Origin: Lujinxingia vulgaris
GTDB lineage: Bacteria; Myxococcota_A; Bradymonadia; Bradymonadales; Bradymonadaceae
NCBI RefSeq assembly: GCF_007997015.1
Contig: NZ_VOSM01000004.1
Span: 434,001-498,000, forward strand
Direction: 5' to 3'
Length of the DNA stretch: 64,000 nucleotides
Part shown: positions 33,903-43,454 of the stretch, one piece after another
Layout: the number at the start of each line of letters is the position of its first letter
Position numbering within the stretch: the first letter of the stretch is position 1
Made by a program: the position numbers and the translations under genes
Notes under the pieces: generated by a model
What the model was told of the DNA's origin: nothing
The model's database searches: none
What the model saw: the letters and a program-made list of their open reading frames with translations, nothing else

Positions 33903-34568
33903 ATGACCGACGCCCCACCGGCCTCCCCCCCTCAGACCGACGCCCTGGCCCGCATCGAAGCTCGCCTCGACCGCCTCGAAGCCTCCATCGGCCGTATCAC
34001 CGACCTCCTCGACCAGGCCCCCCACCTCATCGCCGCCTCCGTCGACACCCTCGACGACCACCTCCCCCCGGAACACAGCGCCAGCGTTGACGAGCGCCTT
34101 CAACGCCTCACACGCCTCACCCTCCGCCTCACCGAGCCCGGACTCCTCGCCAGCCTCGAACAACTCGTCGACCTCGGCACCCAGGCCCCCGCCTCCCTCG
34201 CCATGCTCGTCGACGTCGCAGATGACCTCGTCAACCGCGCTCGCGAACAAGGCATCGACCCCGTCTCCCTCTCAGAGGCGCTGGCCCACTCAGGCCTTAA
34301 GCTCGCCACCCTCATCCAGAGCCCCGAGCTCCGCGCCCTCGTCGACTCCCCCGCCCTCTCCCCGCAGACCCTGGAGAACGCCCGCAACGCCCTCGATGCC
34401 CTGGCCTCCACCTCCCCCGACACCACCCGACCGGCCGGTCTCTTCGACCTCATGCGTGCCCTGCGCAACGATGACGTCCGCCTCGCGCTCGGCTTCGCCC
34501 TGCAGCTCGCCAGCGCCTTCGGCGCCGCCCTGCAGCGCCCCGCCCCCAACGCTCAGCTCCCCCGCTGA
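33903..34568 (+). CDS. DUF1641-domain protein
   Basis: The 221-residue helical protein ends in the DUF1641 signature ([22 protein letters not shown]). Residues 15-40 form a coiled-coil-like region. Such proteins are often encoded beside flavin-dependent quinone or pyridine-nucleotide oxidoreductases, as here: a type II SQR starts 63 bp downstream. It may be an accessory or membrane-docking subunit of that enzyme, which is inference. The start at 33903 has AAGGAG upstream. Confidence 0.8.
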   Translation: MTDAPPASPPQTDALARIEARLDRLEASIGRITDLLDQAPHLIAASVDTLDDHLPPEHSASVDERLQRLTRLTLRLTEPGLLASLEQLVDLGTQAPASLAMLVDVADDLVNRAREQGIDPVSLSEALAHSGLKLATLIQSPELRALVDSPALSPQTLENARNALDALASTSPDTTRPAGLFDLMRALRNDDVRLALGFALQLASAFGAALQRPAPNAQLPR

Positions 34569-34631
34569 GCATCCCGCACCCGCGCTCTCCTGATCGCTTC
34601 GTTCACCTTCTCGCATCAACCGGAGTCCCCC

Positions 34632-35819
34632 ATGACCACCCACTTCCCCATCCTCATCATCGGCGGCGGCGCCGCCGGCATCTCCGCCGCAGCTCGCCTC
34701 GCCTCCGGTGACACCCCCCTGCCCGTCGCCATCATCGAACCCGCCGACTGGCACTACTACCAACCCCTCTGGACCCTCGTCGGCGGCGGCGTCTTCACCC
34801 CCGAACACACCCGCAAACCCATGAGCGAGGTCATCCCCCCCGGCGTCACCTGGCTCAAGGAACGCGCCGCCTCCTTCGACCCCGACAACCACAGCGTCAC
34901 CACCGAAGAAGGCAACACCTACGCCTACGAACAGCTCATCGTCGCCCCCGGCCTCCAGCTCGACTGGCACAAAATCAAAGGCCTCGACGGCCACATGGGC
35001 AAAGGCGGCATCTGCTCCAACTACGCCTACAACACCGTCCCCTCCACCTGGGAAGCCCTCCAGAACCTCCGCAGCGGAAACGCCCTCTTCACCTTCCCCG
35101 CTGGCCCCATCAAATGCGGCGGCGCCCCCCAGAAAATCATGTGGCTCTCCGAACACTACCTCCAGCGCCACGGCCTCCGCGACAACATCGACGTCCACTT
35201 CGTCTCCTCCGGTGGCGCCATCTTCGGCGTTGAGAAATACAAAAAGGCCCTCGAGAAACTCGTCGAACAACGCAACATCCACACCCACTTCGGCCGTAAC
35301 CTCATCGAAGTCCGCCCCGACGACAAAGTCGCCGTCTTCGAAAGCCTCAAGGGTGAAGCCCCCCTGGAGCTCCCCTACGCCATGCTCCACATCACCCCGC
35401 CCCAGAGCGCACCCGACTTCATCAAACAAAGCCCCCTGGCCAACGCGGAGGGCTGGGTCGACGTCCACAAACACTCCCTCCAACACACCCGCTACCCCGA
35501 CATCTTCTCCGCCGGCGACGCCAGCAGCCTCCCCACCGCCAAAACAGGCGCCGCCGTCCGCAAGCAGGTCCCAACCCTCGTCCAAAACCTCCTGGCGCAC
35601 AGGCAGGGCAAACCCCTCACCGCCTCCTACCACGGCTACACCTCCTGCCCCCTCGTCACCGGCTACGGTCGTCTCATCCTCGCTGAGTTCGACTACGACG
35701 GTAACCCCGTCGAAAGCTTCCCCTTCGACCAGGCAAAAGAGCGCTACAGCATGTACGCCCTCAAAGCCTACGCCCTCCCCGAGATGTACTGGCACGGCAT
35801 GCTCAAAGGCCGCGCCTGA
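34632..35819 (+). CDS. sqr: Sulfide:quinone oxidoreductase, type II (mitochondrial-like)
   Basis: The enzyme oxidises sulfide at the membrane and passes electrons to quinone. It has the FAD motif GGGAAG (11-16) and two redox cysteines, Cys162 in [10 protein letters not shown] and Cys339 in [11 protein letters not shown]. These surroundings match the mitochondrial SQOR type very closely, including [13 protein letters not shown] near the C-terminus. The 395 residues lack the N-terminal presequence, as expected for a bacterium. The DUF1641 gene lies just upstream, suggesting an operon. Confidence 0.93.
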   Translation: MTTHFPILIIGGGAAGISAAARLASGDTPLPVAIIEPADWHYYQPLWTLVGGGVFTPEHTRKPMSEVIPPGVTWLKERAASFDPDNHSVTTEEGNTYAYEQLIVAPGLQLDWHKIKGLDGHMGKGGICSNYAYNTVPSTWEALQNLRSGNALFTFPAGPIKCGGAPQKIMWLSEHYLQRHGLRDNIDVHFVSSGGAIFGVEKYKKALEKLVEQRNIHTHFGRNLIEVRPDDKVAVFESLKGEAPLELPYAMLHITPPQSAPDFIKQSPLANAEGWVDVHKHSLQHTRYPDIFSAGDASSLPTAKTGAAVRKQVPTLVQNLLAHRQGKPLTASYHGYTSCPLVTGYGRLILAEFDYDGNPVESFPFDQAKERYSMYALKAYALPEMYWHGMLKGRA

Positions 35820-35895
35820 ACCCTCCACCGCGGCGCCGGGGGGCGCCGCATCCTATCCTCCCTACCCAACCTCACGTCCTCTCCCCCCTCCCCCC

Positions 35896-36585
35896 ATGAC
35901 CTTCAACCCCTCCCCCATCGCCCACCGCGTCTCCCAACACCTCCAGGCACTCGCCGACCCCAACAAAGCCGAAAAGATGGCCGCCTACATGAAGACCTCC
36001 ATGCCCTTCTACGGCGTGCAGGCCGGCCCCCGCGACCAGATCGTCAAAGCCATCGCCCCCAACATCCACCTCGCCACCCACGACGACTACGTCGCCCTCA
36101 TCGAAACCCTCTGGGCGCTGCCCCACCGCGAAGAAAAATACATCGCCATCCGCCTCGCCAGACGCTTCAAACCCTTCATCTCCCTCGCCAGCCTCCCCCT
36201 CTACGAACGCCTCATCCGAGACGGCGAGTGGTGGGACTTCACCGACGAAATCGCCACCCACCTCGTCGGCACCGTCCTCAAGAAATCCCCCGACCAGACC
36301 TGGCCCACCCTCGACCGCTGGCTCCTCAACCCCAACCTCTGGATCCGCCGCGCCGCCCTGCTCGCCCAAAACCGCCTCAAATCCCACACCGATCCCCAAA
36401 AACTCTTCGCCTATTGCCTCCACCTGGCCGACGAAGAGGACTTCTTTATCCGCAAAGCCATCGGCTGGGCCCTGCGCGAATACGCCCGCACCAACCCCGA
36501 CGCTGTGCGCACGTTCCTGACGCAGCACCACGACACCCTCTCCCCCCTGAGCATCCGCGAAGCCTCCAAACATCTAGAGCGCTGA
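35896..36585 (+). CDS. alkD: AlkD-like DNA alkylation repair protein
   Basis: The 229-residue protein is built of HEAT-like helical repeats. It has the typical AlkD segments FYGVQAGPRDQIVKA, a central Trp/Asp-rich WWDFTDEIATHLVGTVL, and NLWIRRAALLAQ. AlkD removes bulky alkyl adducts such as N7-alkylguanine without base flipping. The start at 35896 leaves a 76-bp gap after the SQR gene. It has no clear ribosome site but is the only one matching the family length. Confidence 0.85.
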   Translation: MTFNPSPIAHRVSQHLQALADPNKAEKMAAYMKTSMPFYGVQAGPRDQIVKAIAPNIHLATHDDYVALIETLWALPHREEKYIAIRLARRFKPFISLASLPLYERLIRDGEWWDFTDEIATHLVGTVLKKSPDQTWPTLDRWLLNPNLWIRRAALLAQNRLKSHTDPQKLFAYCLHLADEEDFFIRKAIGWALREYARTNPDAVRTFLTQHHDTLSPLSIREASKHLER

Positions 36586-37056
36586 ACCCCGCCCAACCGT
36601 CCCGATAACATCACTTTCCAAACTTAAATTCTTGCCAGCAAGAAATGATGTTTGGCCGCCCAAACTTAACTTCTCGCCAGCTAGAACTGCTACTCGGCAC
36701 TCCGACCTCCCCTTCTCGCCAGCTAGAACCGCTACTCGGCACTCCGACCTCCCCTTCTCGCCAGCTAGAACCGCTACTCGGCACTCCGACCTCCCCTTCT
36801 CGCCAGCTAGAACCGCTACTCGGCACTCCGACCTCCCCTTCTCGCCAGCTAGAACCGCTACTCGGCACTCCGACCTCCCCTTCTCGCCAGCTAGAACCGC
36901 TACTCGGCACTCCGACCTCCCCTTCTCGCCAGCTAGAACCGCTACTCGGCACTCCGACCTCCCATTCTCGCCAGCTAGATCCGCTACTCGGCACTCCAAC
37001 CTCCGCATCGCGCTCCCAGGATCCCCCCCTTCCCTTGCACCGCATGACCACGCAAC
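36586..37056. other. Non-coding region with minisatellite
   Basis: About 470 bp separate alkD from the terminator of the next minus-strand gene. Most of it is the 42-bp tandem repeat at 36673-37008. The left edge (36616-36672) holds a diverged unit with perfect arms TTCTTG and CAAGAA, and another inverted repeat GTTTGG/CCAAAC. Several frames stay open through the repeat because the unit is 14 codons long. None of these looks like a real gene. Confidence 0.75.
36673..37008 (+). repeat. Minisatellite, 42 bp x 8 head-to-tail
   Basis: Eight copies of a 42-bp unit begin at 36673 and every 42 bp to 36967. Copies 2-6 appear identical, while the first and the last two carry substitutions. Each unit contains TTCTCGCCAGCTAGAA, a degenerate inverted repeat, spanning its junction. 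There are no unique spacers, so it is not a CRISPR array. Confidence 0.95.
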
Positions 37057-37085
37057 AAAAAACCCCTTCGGCTCTCCGAAGGGGT
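37057..37085 (-). terminator. Terminator of the helical protein gene
   Basis: A 10-bp stem (ACCCCTTCGG and complement) with a 4-base loop is followed on the minus strand by TTTTTT, 29 bp after the stop at 37114. Confidence 0.9.
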
Positions 37086-37113
37086 CTTGGCAACTACGAC
37101 GTAACGGGCCGCC

Positions 37114-37908
37114 TCACGCGTCGACCACATCACCCGGCGACGCGGGCTCGATCATCGGTTCGGCCACCACAACCTCAGCCTCATCCTGCGCCTCGACCTC
37201 ATCGACTTCCGCCCGCGCAATCTGGCGCACCGCATACACATCACTGATGGGCGGCATCAACTGACTCAGACTTCCATCTCCATCCAGCGACAACGCCGCC
37301 TCGACAATCTGCCGTGCAGCCATGTAGGCGAGTCGGGCGCACTCCCTGGAACTGAATAGTCGCTGCGTTTGTTTGACCGCACGCGCTTTGTGATTGTCGG
37401 CGTTATCAAGCGCCTGGCTCAACGCCTCATGCGAGTCTCGCGACTCCGCCACCACCGGATGATCTGCTCCCAGAGTCTGCTCCGCATAACGCAATGCCCC
37501 GCTCATCACCGAACGCTTACGATCCACCCCCAGCACAGTGAACGCTGAGGGAGCCTGCGGCATCCCGCGACTCAAGCGCCGTTTGAGCATCTCCCTCTCA
37601 GCCCCTCCCTGGCTCAACGCCGTGTAATAATGGGCCTGCGACGCTGCATGAAGCCGAGCATACGCATCCTCCGCCGCCACTTGCGCCTTCGACACCTCCT
37701 CCGCCGCACGAGCCGATGTCTCATTCGCCTCCTGCGCCTGGTCCACGGCCAGCCGGTACGGCCCGAGCTTTGACAGCATCAACCTCTCAGCAAGCTCCAG
37801 CGCCTCCCGCGCGTACGAATCCTCCACCCTGGCAGCCACAGGCCCCAGACGCCGCGCGCTTCGCTCCAGCCAGGCCTGCAACTTCATGTCGAACTTGGTC
37901 TCCGACAT
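37114..37908 (-). CDS. Unrecognised helical cytoplasmic protein
   Basis: The 264-residue protein is almost entirely Ala/Glu/Arg-rich helix, with probable coiled coil at about residues 45-90. Its C-terminus is acidic (VEAQDEAEVVVAEP). No signal peptide or catalytic motif is seen. The start at 37908 has AGGAG upstream and is preferred over an in-frame start at 37992. The gene ends beside the minisatellite. Confidence 0.7.
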   Translation of the reverse strand: MSETKFDMKLQAWLERSARRLGPVAARVEDSYAREALELAERLMLSKLGPYRLAVDQAQEANETSARAAEEVSKAQVAAEDAYARLHAASQAHYYTALSQGGAEREMLKRRLSRGMPQAPSAFTVLGVDRKRSVMSGALRYAEQTLGADHPVVAESRDSHEALSQALDNADNHKARAVKQTQRLFSSRECARLAYMAARQIVEAALSLDGDGSLSQLMPPISDVYAVRQIARAEVDEVEAQDEAEVVVAEPMIEPASPGDVVDA

Positions 37909-38159
37909 AGCACCGCTCCTTTTCCATAAAGGACGCGTCCCGCCCATCCCCCGCAGCGCCCGCAACCCACCATCCCCATGACGGCAGCCCACGTCCGCGC
38001 TCCGGATTACCAGCAGCGGTGTCTCCCCCTCGGAGAGACTCAGTTTTTACTGATGTCTTCTCTTTTGCCACACGCGCCCCCCCCGCGCAACGCGAAGCCC
38101 CCCGCGACCACCAGTCGCGCCTCCATCCCTCCCCCCAAACCTCACTCGCCGCGACGAGC

Positions 38160-38798
38160 TCAATCCGCCGCCGCAAAATGCGCCAGCTGATCCTCCAACG
38201 CCTTCTTAAATGCCGGCCGCTCACAAGCCCGCTGCACATACGCTCGACACGCCGGATGCTCCTCCAGCCGATCGAAGCGCCCCACCAGGCGCAGCACATC
38301 CGCCATCAGGATATCCGCAATGGAAAAGGCTCCCGCCAGCCACGTGCGCTCGGCAAGCACCGCTTCAACATGGTCCAGACGGGCCTGCAGAAAGGCGTCC
38401 AACCGCTCCCACTCCGGCGTTGCATCCGAGAAGCCGGAGAAGACAAAGATCGACCAGGGCAGGCTCGCCATCTCCACCGAGTTCAGCGCGGCGAACACCC
38501 ACTCCATCACCTCGACACGTCGTCGCGGCTCCGTCGGCAGCAGCGCTTCACTGTACGAACCCAGGTGCAGCAGAATCGCACCGCTCTCAAAAACCGAAAC
38601 CTCCCCATCCCGCAACCAGGGCACCTGCCCGAAAGGTTGATGCGCAAAATGCTCTTCATCACGATCGCGAAACGGAACGCTCTCCACCCGATAAGGCAGC
38701 CCGGCCTCTTCCAGTGCCCATCGCACCCGTAGGTCTCGCACATAGCCCCGCGGCATCTCCGGGACCCAATCGAAAGTAGTGAGTATCAGCTCATTCAT
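38160..38798 (-). CDS. Glutathione S-transferase family protein
   Basis: The 212-residue protein has a thioredoxin-like N-terminal domain with the glutathione-binding GQVPWLRDGEVSVFESGAIL segment (Glu-Ser pair). A helical C-terminal domain follows with AGAFSIADILMADVL, the N-capping region typical of GSTs. The start at 38798 follows GGAG. Longer upstream in-frame sequence overlaps the divergent transporter gene and is not coding. The substrate is unknown. Confidence 0.88.
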   Translation of the reverse strand: MNELILTTFDWVPEMPRGYVRDLRVRWALEEAGLPYRVESVPFRDRDEEHFAHQPFGQVPWLRDGEVSVFESGAILLHLGSYSEALLPTEPRRRVEVMEWVFAALNSVEMASLPWSIFVFSGFSDATPEWERLDAFLQARLDHVEAVLAERTWLAGAFSIADILMADVLRLVGRFDRLEEHPACRAYVQRACERPAFKKALEDQLAHFAAAD

Positions 38799-38966
38799 CT
38801 TGAATCTCCGTCCGAAGTGGGGGCAACCACGCGCTTTTATCTCCAACACGCGTGCTGCCCACCGAGTTTTGATGCGGTCCGAGGTGAGTACGTTATCGCA
38901 TAGACGGAGCGTTGTCCGGTCGTGTGACAAAACCCACGAAGTCAGGACGGCACAGGAGCAAACACG

Positions 38967-40067
38967 ATGAGCGAAGACACCTCCAACGCCCTGCAAACCC
39001 GCAGCCGCTCGGGCTTCTCCCCCTTTATCCGTCACGCCGCCAGCATCCTGGCCATGATCGTCTTCATCACCATCGGCCTGCTCTTCCTCTGGGAGATGAA
39101 GACGCTGATCCTGGTCATCTTCCTGGCCATCCTCCTCTCCATCTTCCTGCGCTGGCTCACCGACCACCTCCAGCAACGCACCCCGCTTAAGGGCATCTGG
39201 GCCCTCTTCACCGTCGTCATCGCGCTGCTCGCCATCACCACAGGAGCCGGCTGGCTGATGGCCCCGGCCATCGCCACCCAGGTCGAGGCCATTCGCGAGA
39301 TGATCCCTCAAGCCCTCAACGAACTTCAGACCTGGGTGGCTCAGACCTCCGCCGGCCCCCGCATCTTCGCGGAACTCGGCGAAATCGACCCCGCCCGCTT
39401 CTTCACCAACGAGCTCATCGGACAGCTCGGCGGCGCCTTCGCCGGTGGCCTCAACTTCCTCACCAACGCCGCCCTCGTCTTCGTCGTCGGCGTCTACCTG
39501 GCCATCGACCCCGCCATCTACAAACGCGGCCTGGTGCGCCTGGTTCCCATGCACTACCGCGCCCGCGCCGAGACCATCCTCGACGTCTGCACCCATCAGA
39601 TGATCTGGTGGCTCCTGGGCCGCCTGCTCGCCATGGCCGCCGTCGCCCTCTTCGTCGCCATCGGCCTGTGGATCCTCGGCATCCCGCTGCCCTTCACCCT
39701 CGGCCTCATCGCCGGGCTCTTCTCCTTTGTCCCCATCCTCGGCTCGATCGTCTCCTTCCTCCCCGCCGCCCTGGTCGCCCTCCTCCTCGGCCCCGAGTTC
39801 ATCCTCTGGGCCGGCCTTGTCTTCCTCGGCGCCCAGGCCATCGAAGGAAACCTCCTCACCCCCCTGGTTCAGAAACGCTTCGTCTCCCTCCCCCACGCCC
39901 TCACCCTCATCTCCCAGGTCATCGGCGGCATCCTCTTCGGCCTCGTCGGCGTCACCGTCGCCACTCCCCTGGCCGTCCTCCTCATGGCCCTCATCAACAT
40001 GATCTACGTCGAAGACATCCTCGGTGACACCACCCCCTACTCCGACCTCGTCGAAAAGCTCAGCTGA
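38967..40067 (+). CDS. AI-2E / PerM-type membrane transporter family protein
   Basis: The 366-residue inner-membrane protein has about eight hydrophobic helices and the family pattern: an N-terminal helix pair, a soluble segment at about 90-150, and a conserved C-terminal half. That half has LFSFVPILGS, EGNLLTPLVQKR and GGILFGLVGVTVATPLA. Members export small molecules or ions; AI-2 export is shown only for TqsA. AGGAGC precedes the ATG. Confidence 0.9.
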   Translation: MSEDTSNALQTRSRSGFSPFIRHAASILAMIVFITIGLLFLWEMKTLILVIFLAILLSIFLRWLTDHLQQRTPLKGIWALFTVVIALLAITTGAGWLMAPAIATQVEAIREMIPQALNELQTWVAQTSAGPRIFAELGEIDPARFFTNELIGQLGGAFAGGLNFLTNAALVFVVGVYLAIDPAIYKRGLVRLVPMHYRARAETILDVCTHQMIWWLLGRLLAMAAVALFVAIGLWILGIPLPFTLGLIAGLFSFVPILGSIVSFLPAALVALLLGPEFILWAGLVFLGAQAIEGNLLTPLVQKRFVSLPHALTLISQVIGGILFGLVGVTVATPLAVLLMALINMIYVEDILGDTTPYSDLVEKLS

Positions 40068-40368
40068 CGTCCCCTCCCCTAATACCCTTTTGCCCGCACG
40101 CCCCCCAACCCGAGCGCATCCAGGGCAACGTCTGGCAAAGAGGCAGGGATGAAGCTGTAGCAGCGCTACTGCGATTCGCTGACGACACCGCCAGCGTTAT
40201 CCTGGGGCGCTCGGCACCCCAACCCCGGGTTGTGACGCCCCCCTGCGATTCGCTACGCAACCTGTCTCGCCAGGCACCTACGCCACGCTCTTTAGCGTGT
40301 CGCGCTATCGTGGTCGCGTGCTCAATCCACCTCTCGAATGGCCGTTTCGACGGCCCCATGGTGACTGT
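40068..40368. other. 301-bp intergenic region with structured repeat
   Basis: The gap between the transporter and a lipoprotein gene is largely occupied by the repeat copy at 40112-40212. No gene is seen in it. Confidence 0.6.
40112..40212 (+). repeat. Structured dispersed repeat, copy 1
   Basis: The arms GAGCGC/GCGCTC and CCAGG/CCTGG pair. Further inside, AACG/CGTT and CTGG/CCAG pair too. The central GTAGC-AGC-GCTAC hairpin of the family is present. The outer arm sequence is unlike that of the other copies although pairing is kept. Confidence 0.8.
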
Positions 40369-41529
40369 ATGTATAAGTTTGTCCTCATCTTTTGCGCCGT
40401 GTTGGCGCTAAGCGCGTGCACCGAAGACGCTCAGCCCAACACCTCCCCCGACCCCGACACCGGTGCGCCCGACACCGAAGCTCCGGACACCGAAGCTCCT
40501 GACACCGACACATCCGACGCCGACGCCGACGCGCCCGACGCCGACGCCGACGCGCCCGACGCCGACTGCATTCAGGTCGAGGCCAGCCCCAACTTCGCGG
40601 TCAACTTCGCCGACGGCGCCTCCATCGAGTACTGGACCGACGCCAGCCCGCAGGTCGAGGGTCAGGCGCGCAAGCTCTCCCTGCTCTTCGAGCGCTACAT
40701 GGAGGCCTCGTACGAAGGCACCTTCGAGCTCGGCCCGGAGACCGCCAACGCCAACTTCGGCAACTGTCCGCACTGTGTCTTCATGCGCGGCGACACCGCC
40801 GCGACGGCCTACTTCGCCGACCGGGGCACGATCGTCAGCAACACCGACGTCTTCAGCCGCCGCCTCGACATCGCCGTCACCAACCTGCGCCTCATTGAGG
40901 TCAGCGTCGACCCGGAGACCCGCGAATCGACCCCCATCGAAGACGGCACCTGCATCGAGGTTGCCGACTTCACCCGGCAGGGCGTCTATCCCCCCGATGA
41001 GTGGACCTGCCTGGCCGAGGTCTATGACAGCGGCGAGTTCTGTGACTGTGAATGCGGCGCCTACGACCCGGACTGCGCGACCATCCCGGACTGCCTGCCG
41101 GGCATGCCCGGCTGCGAGCCGGTCGAAGAGCTCCCTGTCGCCGGCTGTGAGGAGGCCGAGGTCTGCGTCGTAGAGCCGATCAGCCAGAGCACGGCATGCG
41201 TCGAGACCTGCAACTGGAGCGCTGATGAGGGCTGCGCGGCAGGAACCTGCGTCTTCGACTTTGGCACAGGAAACGGCGACATCTGCATCGATGACCCGGA
41301 GCGCTTCGCCGCGGACACCGCCATCGGCGAGGACTGCCCGTCCGACAGTGGCCTGCAGCTGGTGTGTGCGGTGGAGGCCGGCTTTGCGCGTGGCTATTGT
41401 GACTATGACAACGTCTGCCGCCCGGTCTGCGCCGACGACTCGGAGTGCACGGTCGAGCGTGAGACCTGCATCAAGTTCGCCGACCCCGCAGGGTTGGGAT
41501 TCTGCGGCGTCGATCCCTTCGCCGGTTGA
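40369..41529 (+). CDS. Cysteine-rich lipoprotein with acidic repeat linker
   Basis: The 386-residue lipoprotein (lipobox LALSAC) has a linker of repeated PDTEA and DADADAP units before a Cys-rich exported domain. Many CxC and CxxC pairs appear (GNCPHC, FCDCECG, CLPGMPGCEP, CVFDF). The linker presumably spaces the domain from the membrane. The start at 40369 is the ATG right before the signal peptide. The family is not recognised. Confidence 0.8.
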   Translation: MYKFVLIFCAVLALSACTEDAQPNTSPDPDTGAPDTEAPDTEAPDTDTSDADADAPDADADAPDADCIQVEASPNFAVNFADGASIEYWTDASPQVEGQARKLSLLFERYMEASYEGTFELGPETANANFGNCPHCVFMRGDTAATAYFADRGTIVSNTDVFSRRLDIAVTNLRLIEVSVDPETRESTPIEDGTCIEVADFTRQGVYPPDEWTCLAEVYDSGEFCDCECGAYDPDCATIPDCLPGMPGCEPVEELPVAGCEEAEVCVVEPISQSTACVETCNWSADEGCAAGTCVFDFGTGNGDICIDDPERFAADTAIGEDCPSDSGLQLVCAVEAGFARGYCDYDNVCRPVCADDSECTVERETCIKFADPAGLGFCGVDPFAG

Positions 41530-41535
41530 CCCCTG

Positions 41536-41586
41536 GCGAGAGGCCGGCGCTTCGCCGGCCTCTCGCGCGCGGGTTCATCTTTTTTA
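41536..41586 (+). terminator. Terminator after the Cys-rich lipoprotein
   Basis: The 14-bp perfect arms GCGAGAGGCCGGCG and complement have a 3-base loop. A T tract follows after a short GC stretch. Confidence 0.8.
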
Positions 41587-41790
41587 CAGGCGCCGCAACT
41601 TCATCGCCGCGCCTCACCGGTCGTCTTATCCAGACCCAGATTGGTACGCAGCCCCAACGTCATTCACGCAGGGCTGGCCTGCGGGATTTTCTATCAAAGA
41701 GCCACGCGACCTTCTGGCAAACCGCGCGAGTTAGCGCTACACAACGCATCGCCCAACACCACTCCTCTCGACGCCAGAAAAGTGCCCGCA

Positions 41791-42747
41791 GTGAACATCC
41801 TCCCCTCCTCCCTTCTCCTCTCCCTGCTCGCGCCCCTCCTCTCGGCCTGCACCGCCGTCCCCACCACCCCGGACGCCCCCCCGGCGCCCACCATCGAGCG
41901 CACCGGCACTGTCATCCAGACCGAGCGCCGCACCACGGCGGCGCCCGTACTCCCGGCCGGCTGCACCTTCACGCAAGACGACCCCATCTCGTACATCCTC
42001 ACCTGCGGCCCCACGTTGAGCTTTCTGGCCCGCGTGCAAGTCGCCGAGGTCACCCCGGTGATGGTCGAGAGCCAGGAAGGCAGCGTGGAACGCACCCTTC
42101 AGCAGGCAGGCTGGACCGTCCGCCGCGGCGAACGGGTAGAGGTGACCGCCGACGCCGGCACCCTCGGGCTTAGACACTTCCGCGCCGAGCGCGACGACGA
42201 AAGCATCAACGCCTTTGCCGGCTACGCCCCGAGCGGCCCGCAGAATCACCGTTTCTTCACCTGCTTTCTCCCCGACGAGCTCGTCCCCCGCTGGCCCGCC
42301 GAGTGCGCCACTCGCCTGCGCCTGCTCCGCGGCCTGGCCAACGCCAACCAGGTCACCGGCCTCTACCTCCAGGGAGAGCCGGTGGAGATCCCCGAGGGCT
42401 GCCTGCTGATGGAGAAGAACCTGCGCTGTGAGAACAACACCTTCACCTGGACCGAGCACCCCTCGACCATCTCGCGCCACGACCTGGAGTTTCATGAACG
42501 CGACTTCGTCGCCTCCTTCCCCGACGCCCTCCCCCTCCCCTTAAGCTGTGAGTTTCTTGGCGAACCCGTCGATTGCTCCAGCTGGCGCCTCGACAAGGAG
42601 GGCTACCTGCCCCAGCTCGTCCTCATCGCCTACCCCACCCTGGGCGACACCACTCTGCAGCTAACCTGCGAGGCGGCCATCACCGACGAGGCCAACCAGC
42701 CATTGCCCGCCTGCGAGCCCTTCCTGAAGTTGACGCGCGAGGAGTGA
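41791..42747 (+). CDS. Lipoprotein of unknown function
   Basis: The GTG at 41791 starts a signal peptide with lipobox LLSAC, giving 318 residues. In-frame upstream codons would put 50 non-signal residues first and are rejected. The mature part has a Pro-rich start (PDAPPAP) and several Cys (AGCTF, FTCFL, LPLSCEF). No known domain is recognised. Confidence 0.72.
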   Translation: MNILPSSLLLSLLAPLLSACTAVPTTPDAPPAPTIERTGTVIQTERRTTAAPVLPAGCTFTQDDPISYILTCGPTLSFLARVQVAEVTPVMVESQEGSVERTLQQAGWTVRRGERVEVTADAGTLGLRHFRAERDDESINAFAGYAPSGPQNHRFFTCFLPDELVPRWPAECATRLRLLRGLANANQVTGLYLQGEPVEIPEGCLLMEKNLRCENNTFTWTEHPSTISRHDLEFHERDFVASFPDALPLPLSCEFLGEPVDCSSWRLDKEGYLPQLVLIAYPTLGDTTLQLTCEAAITDEANQPLPACEPFLKLTREE

Positions 42748-42868
42748 GTTCCGACGCCTTCAACAGCACCAACGATCGACCGTTCACCCGCATAAACACT
42801 GAACCTTGTCCCTCTCTCGGACGGACACAAAGGCCCGTCTTCGACGGTCGTTCGACGCCACCCCGCGC

Positions 42869-42887
42869 CGGGAGCGCAACGCTCCCG
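42869..42887. terminator. Hairpin between convergent genes
   Basis: An 8-bp stem CGGGAGCG/CGCTCCCG with loop CAA sits between two convergent genes. It lacks a T tract, so its role as a terminator is uncertain. Confidence 0.45.
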
Positions 42888-42902
42888 ACGCGCGTCTAGC
42901 GA

Positions 42903-43454
42903 TCAACGAGACGCCGACGGACGCCCCCCACCGCCCTGCTGCCCCACTTCGCCAGACTGGCGACTGGCCGCCTTCTCATTGACCTGACTGGTGGCCACCT
43001 CGTTGAGCAACGCGTCGGCGTTCTTCTCCTCCTCCAGCGTCTCCTCCAAGAGCTCTACGGCCCTCTCATTGCCGAGCAAGCGGGCAAAATGAATCGCCGT
43101 CCCGTACGACGCGATCTCGTAGTGCTCGACCTTCTGCGCCGCCGCAATCAGCCCCGCGTCCTTCACATCCGAGGGAATCTCACTGGCCTCGATGATCTCC
43201 TTCCCCTCCTTGATCAGCCCTTTCATCGCCTCGCAGGTCACGCCCCCCGGTGAGAACGCGAGGGACTCAAAAATCTCCTCGATGCGCTCGACCTGATGTT
43301 TGGTCTCGTTGAGGTGATCTTCAAAAGCCTTCTTCAACTTCTCGCTGGACGCGGCCTTCTGCATCTCCGGCAGCGCCTTCACCAGCTGCTTCTCCGCGTT
43401 GTAGATGTCTTTGAGCGTGTGCAGGTAAAGGCGGTCAAATGAGTTGATGTTCAT
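42903..43454 (-). CDS. DUF892 (YciE/YciF-type) ferritin-like protein
   Basis: The 183-residue protein starts at 43454 after GAGGAG. It matches the YciE/YciF family: LKDIYNAEKQLVKALPEM, LNETKHQVERIEEIFE and AAAQKVEHYEIASYGTAIH. Members fold like ferritin and bind metal through Glu and His in these helices. They are usually induced by stress. The last 25 residues are a low-complexity Gly/Ser tail that is not part of the fold. Confidence 0.88.
   Translation of the reverse strand: MNINSFDRLYLHTLKDIYNAEKQLVKALPEMQKAASSEKLKKAFEDHLNETKHQVERIEEIFESLAFSPGGVTCEAMKGLIKEGKEIIEASEIPSDVKDAGLIAAAQKVEHYEIASYGTAIHFARLLGNERAVELLEETLEEEKNADALLNEVATSQVNEKAASRQSGEVGQQGGGGRPSASR

Noticed and set aside
36574-37008. 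Minus-strand open frame through the 42-bp repeat with 14-residue units
   Set aside because: It has a start with a possible ribosome site, but it sits right after a terminator and has no promoter or homologous domain visible. The repeat is open in several frames, so openness is no evidence.
36673-37008. CRISPR array
   Set aside because: The units are contiguous with no unique spacers, and no cas genes are nearby.
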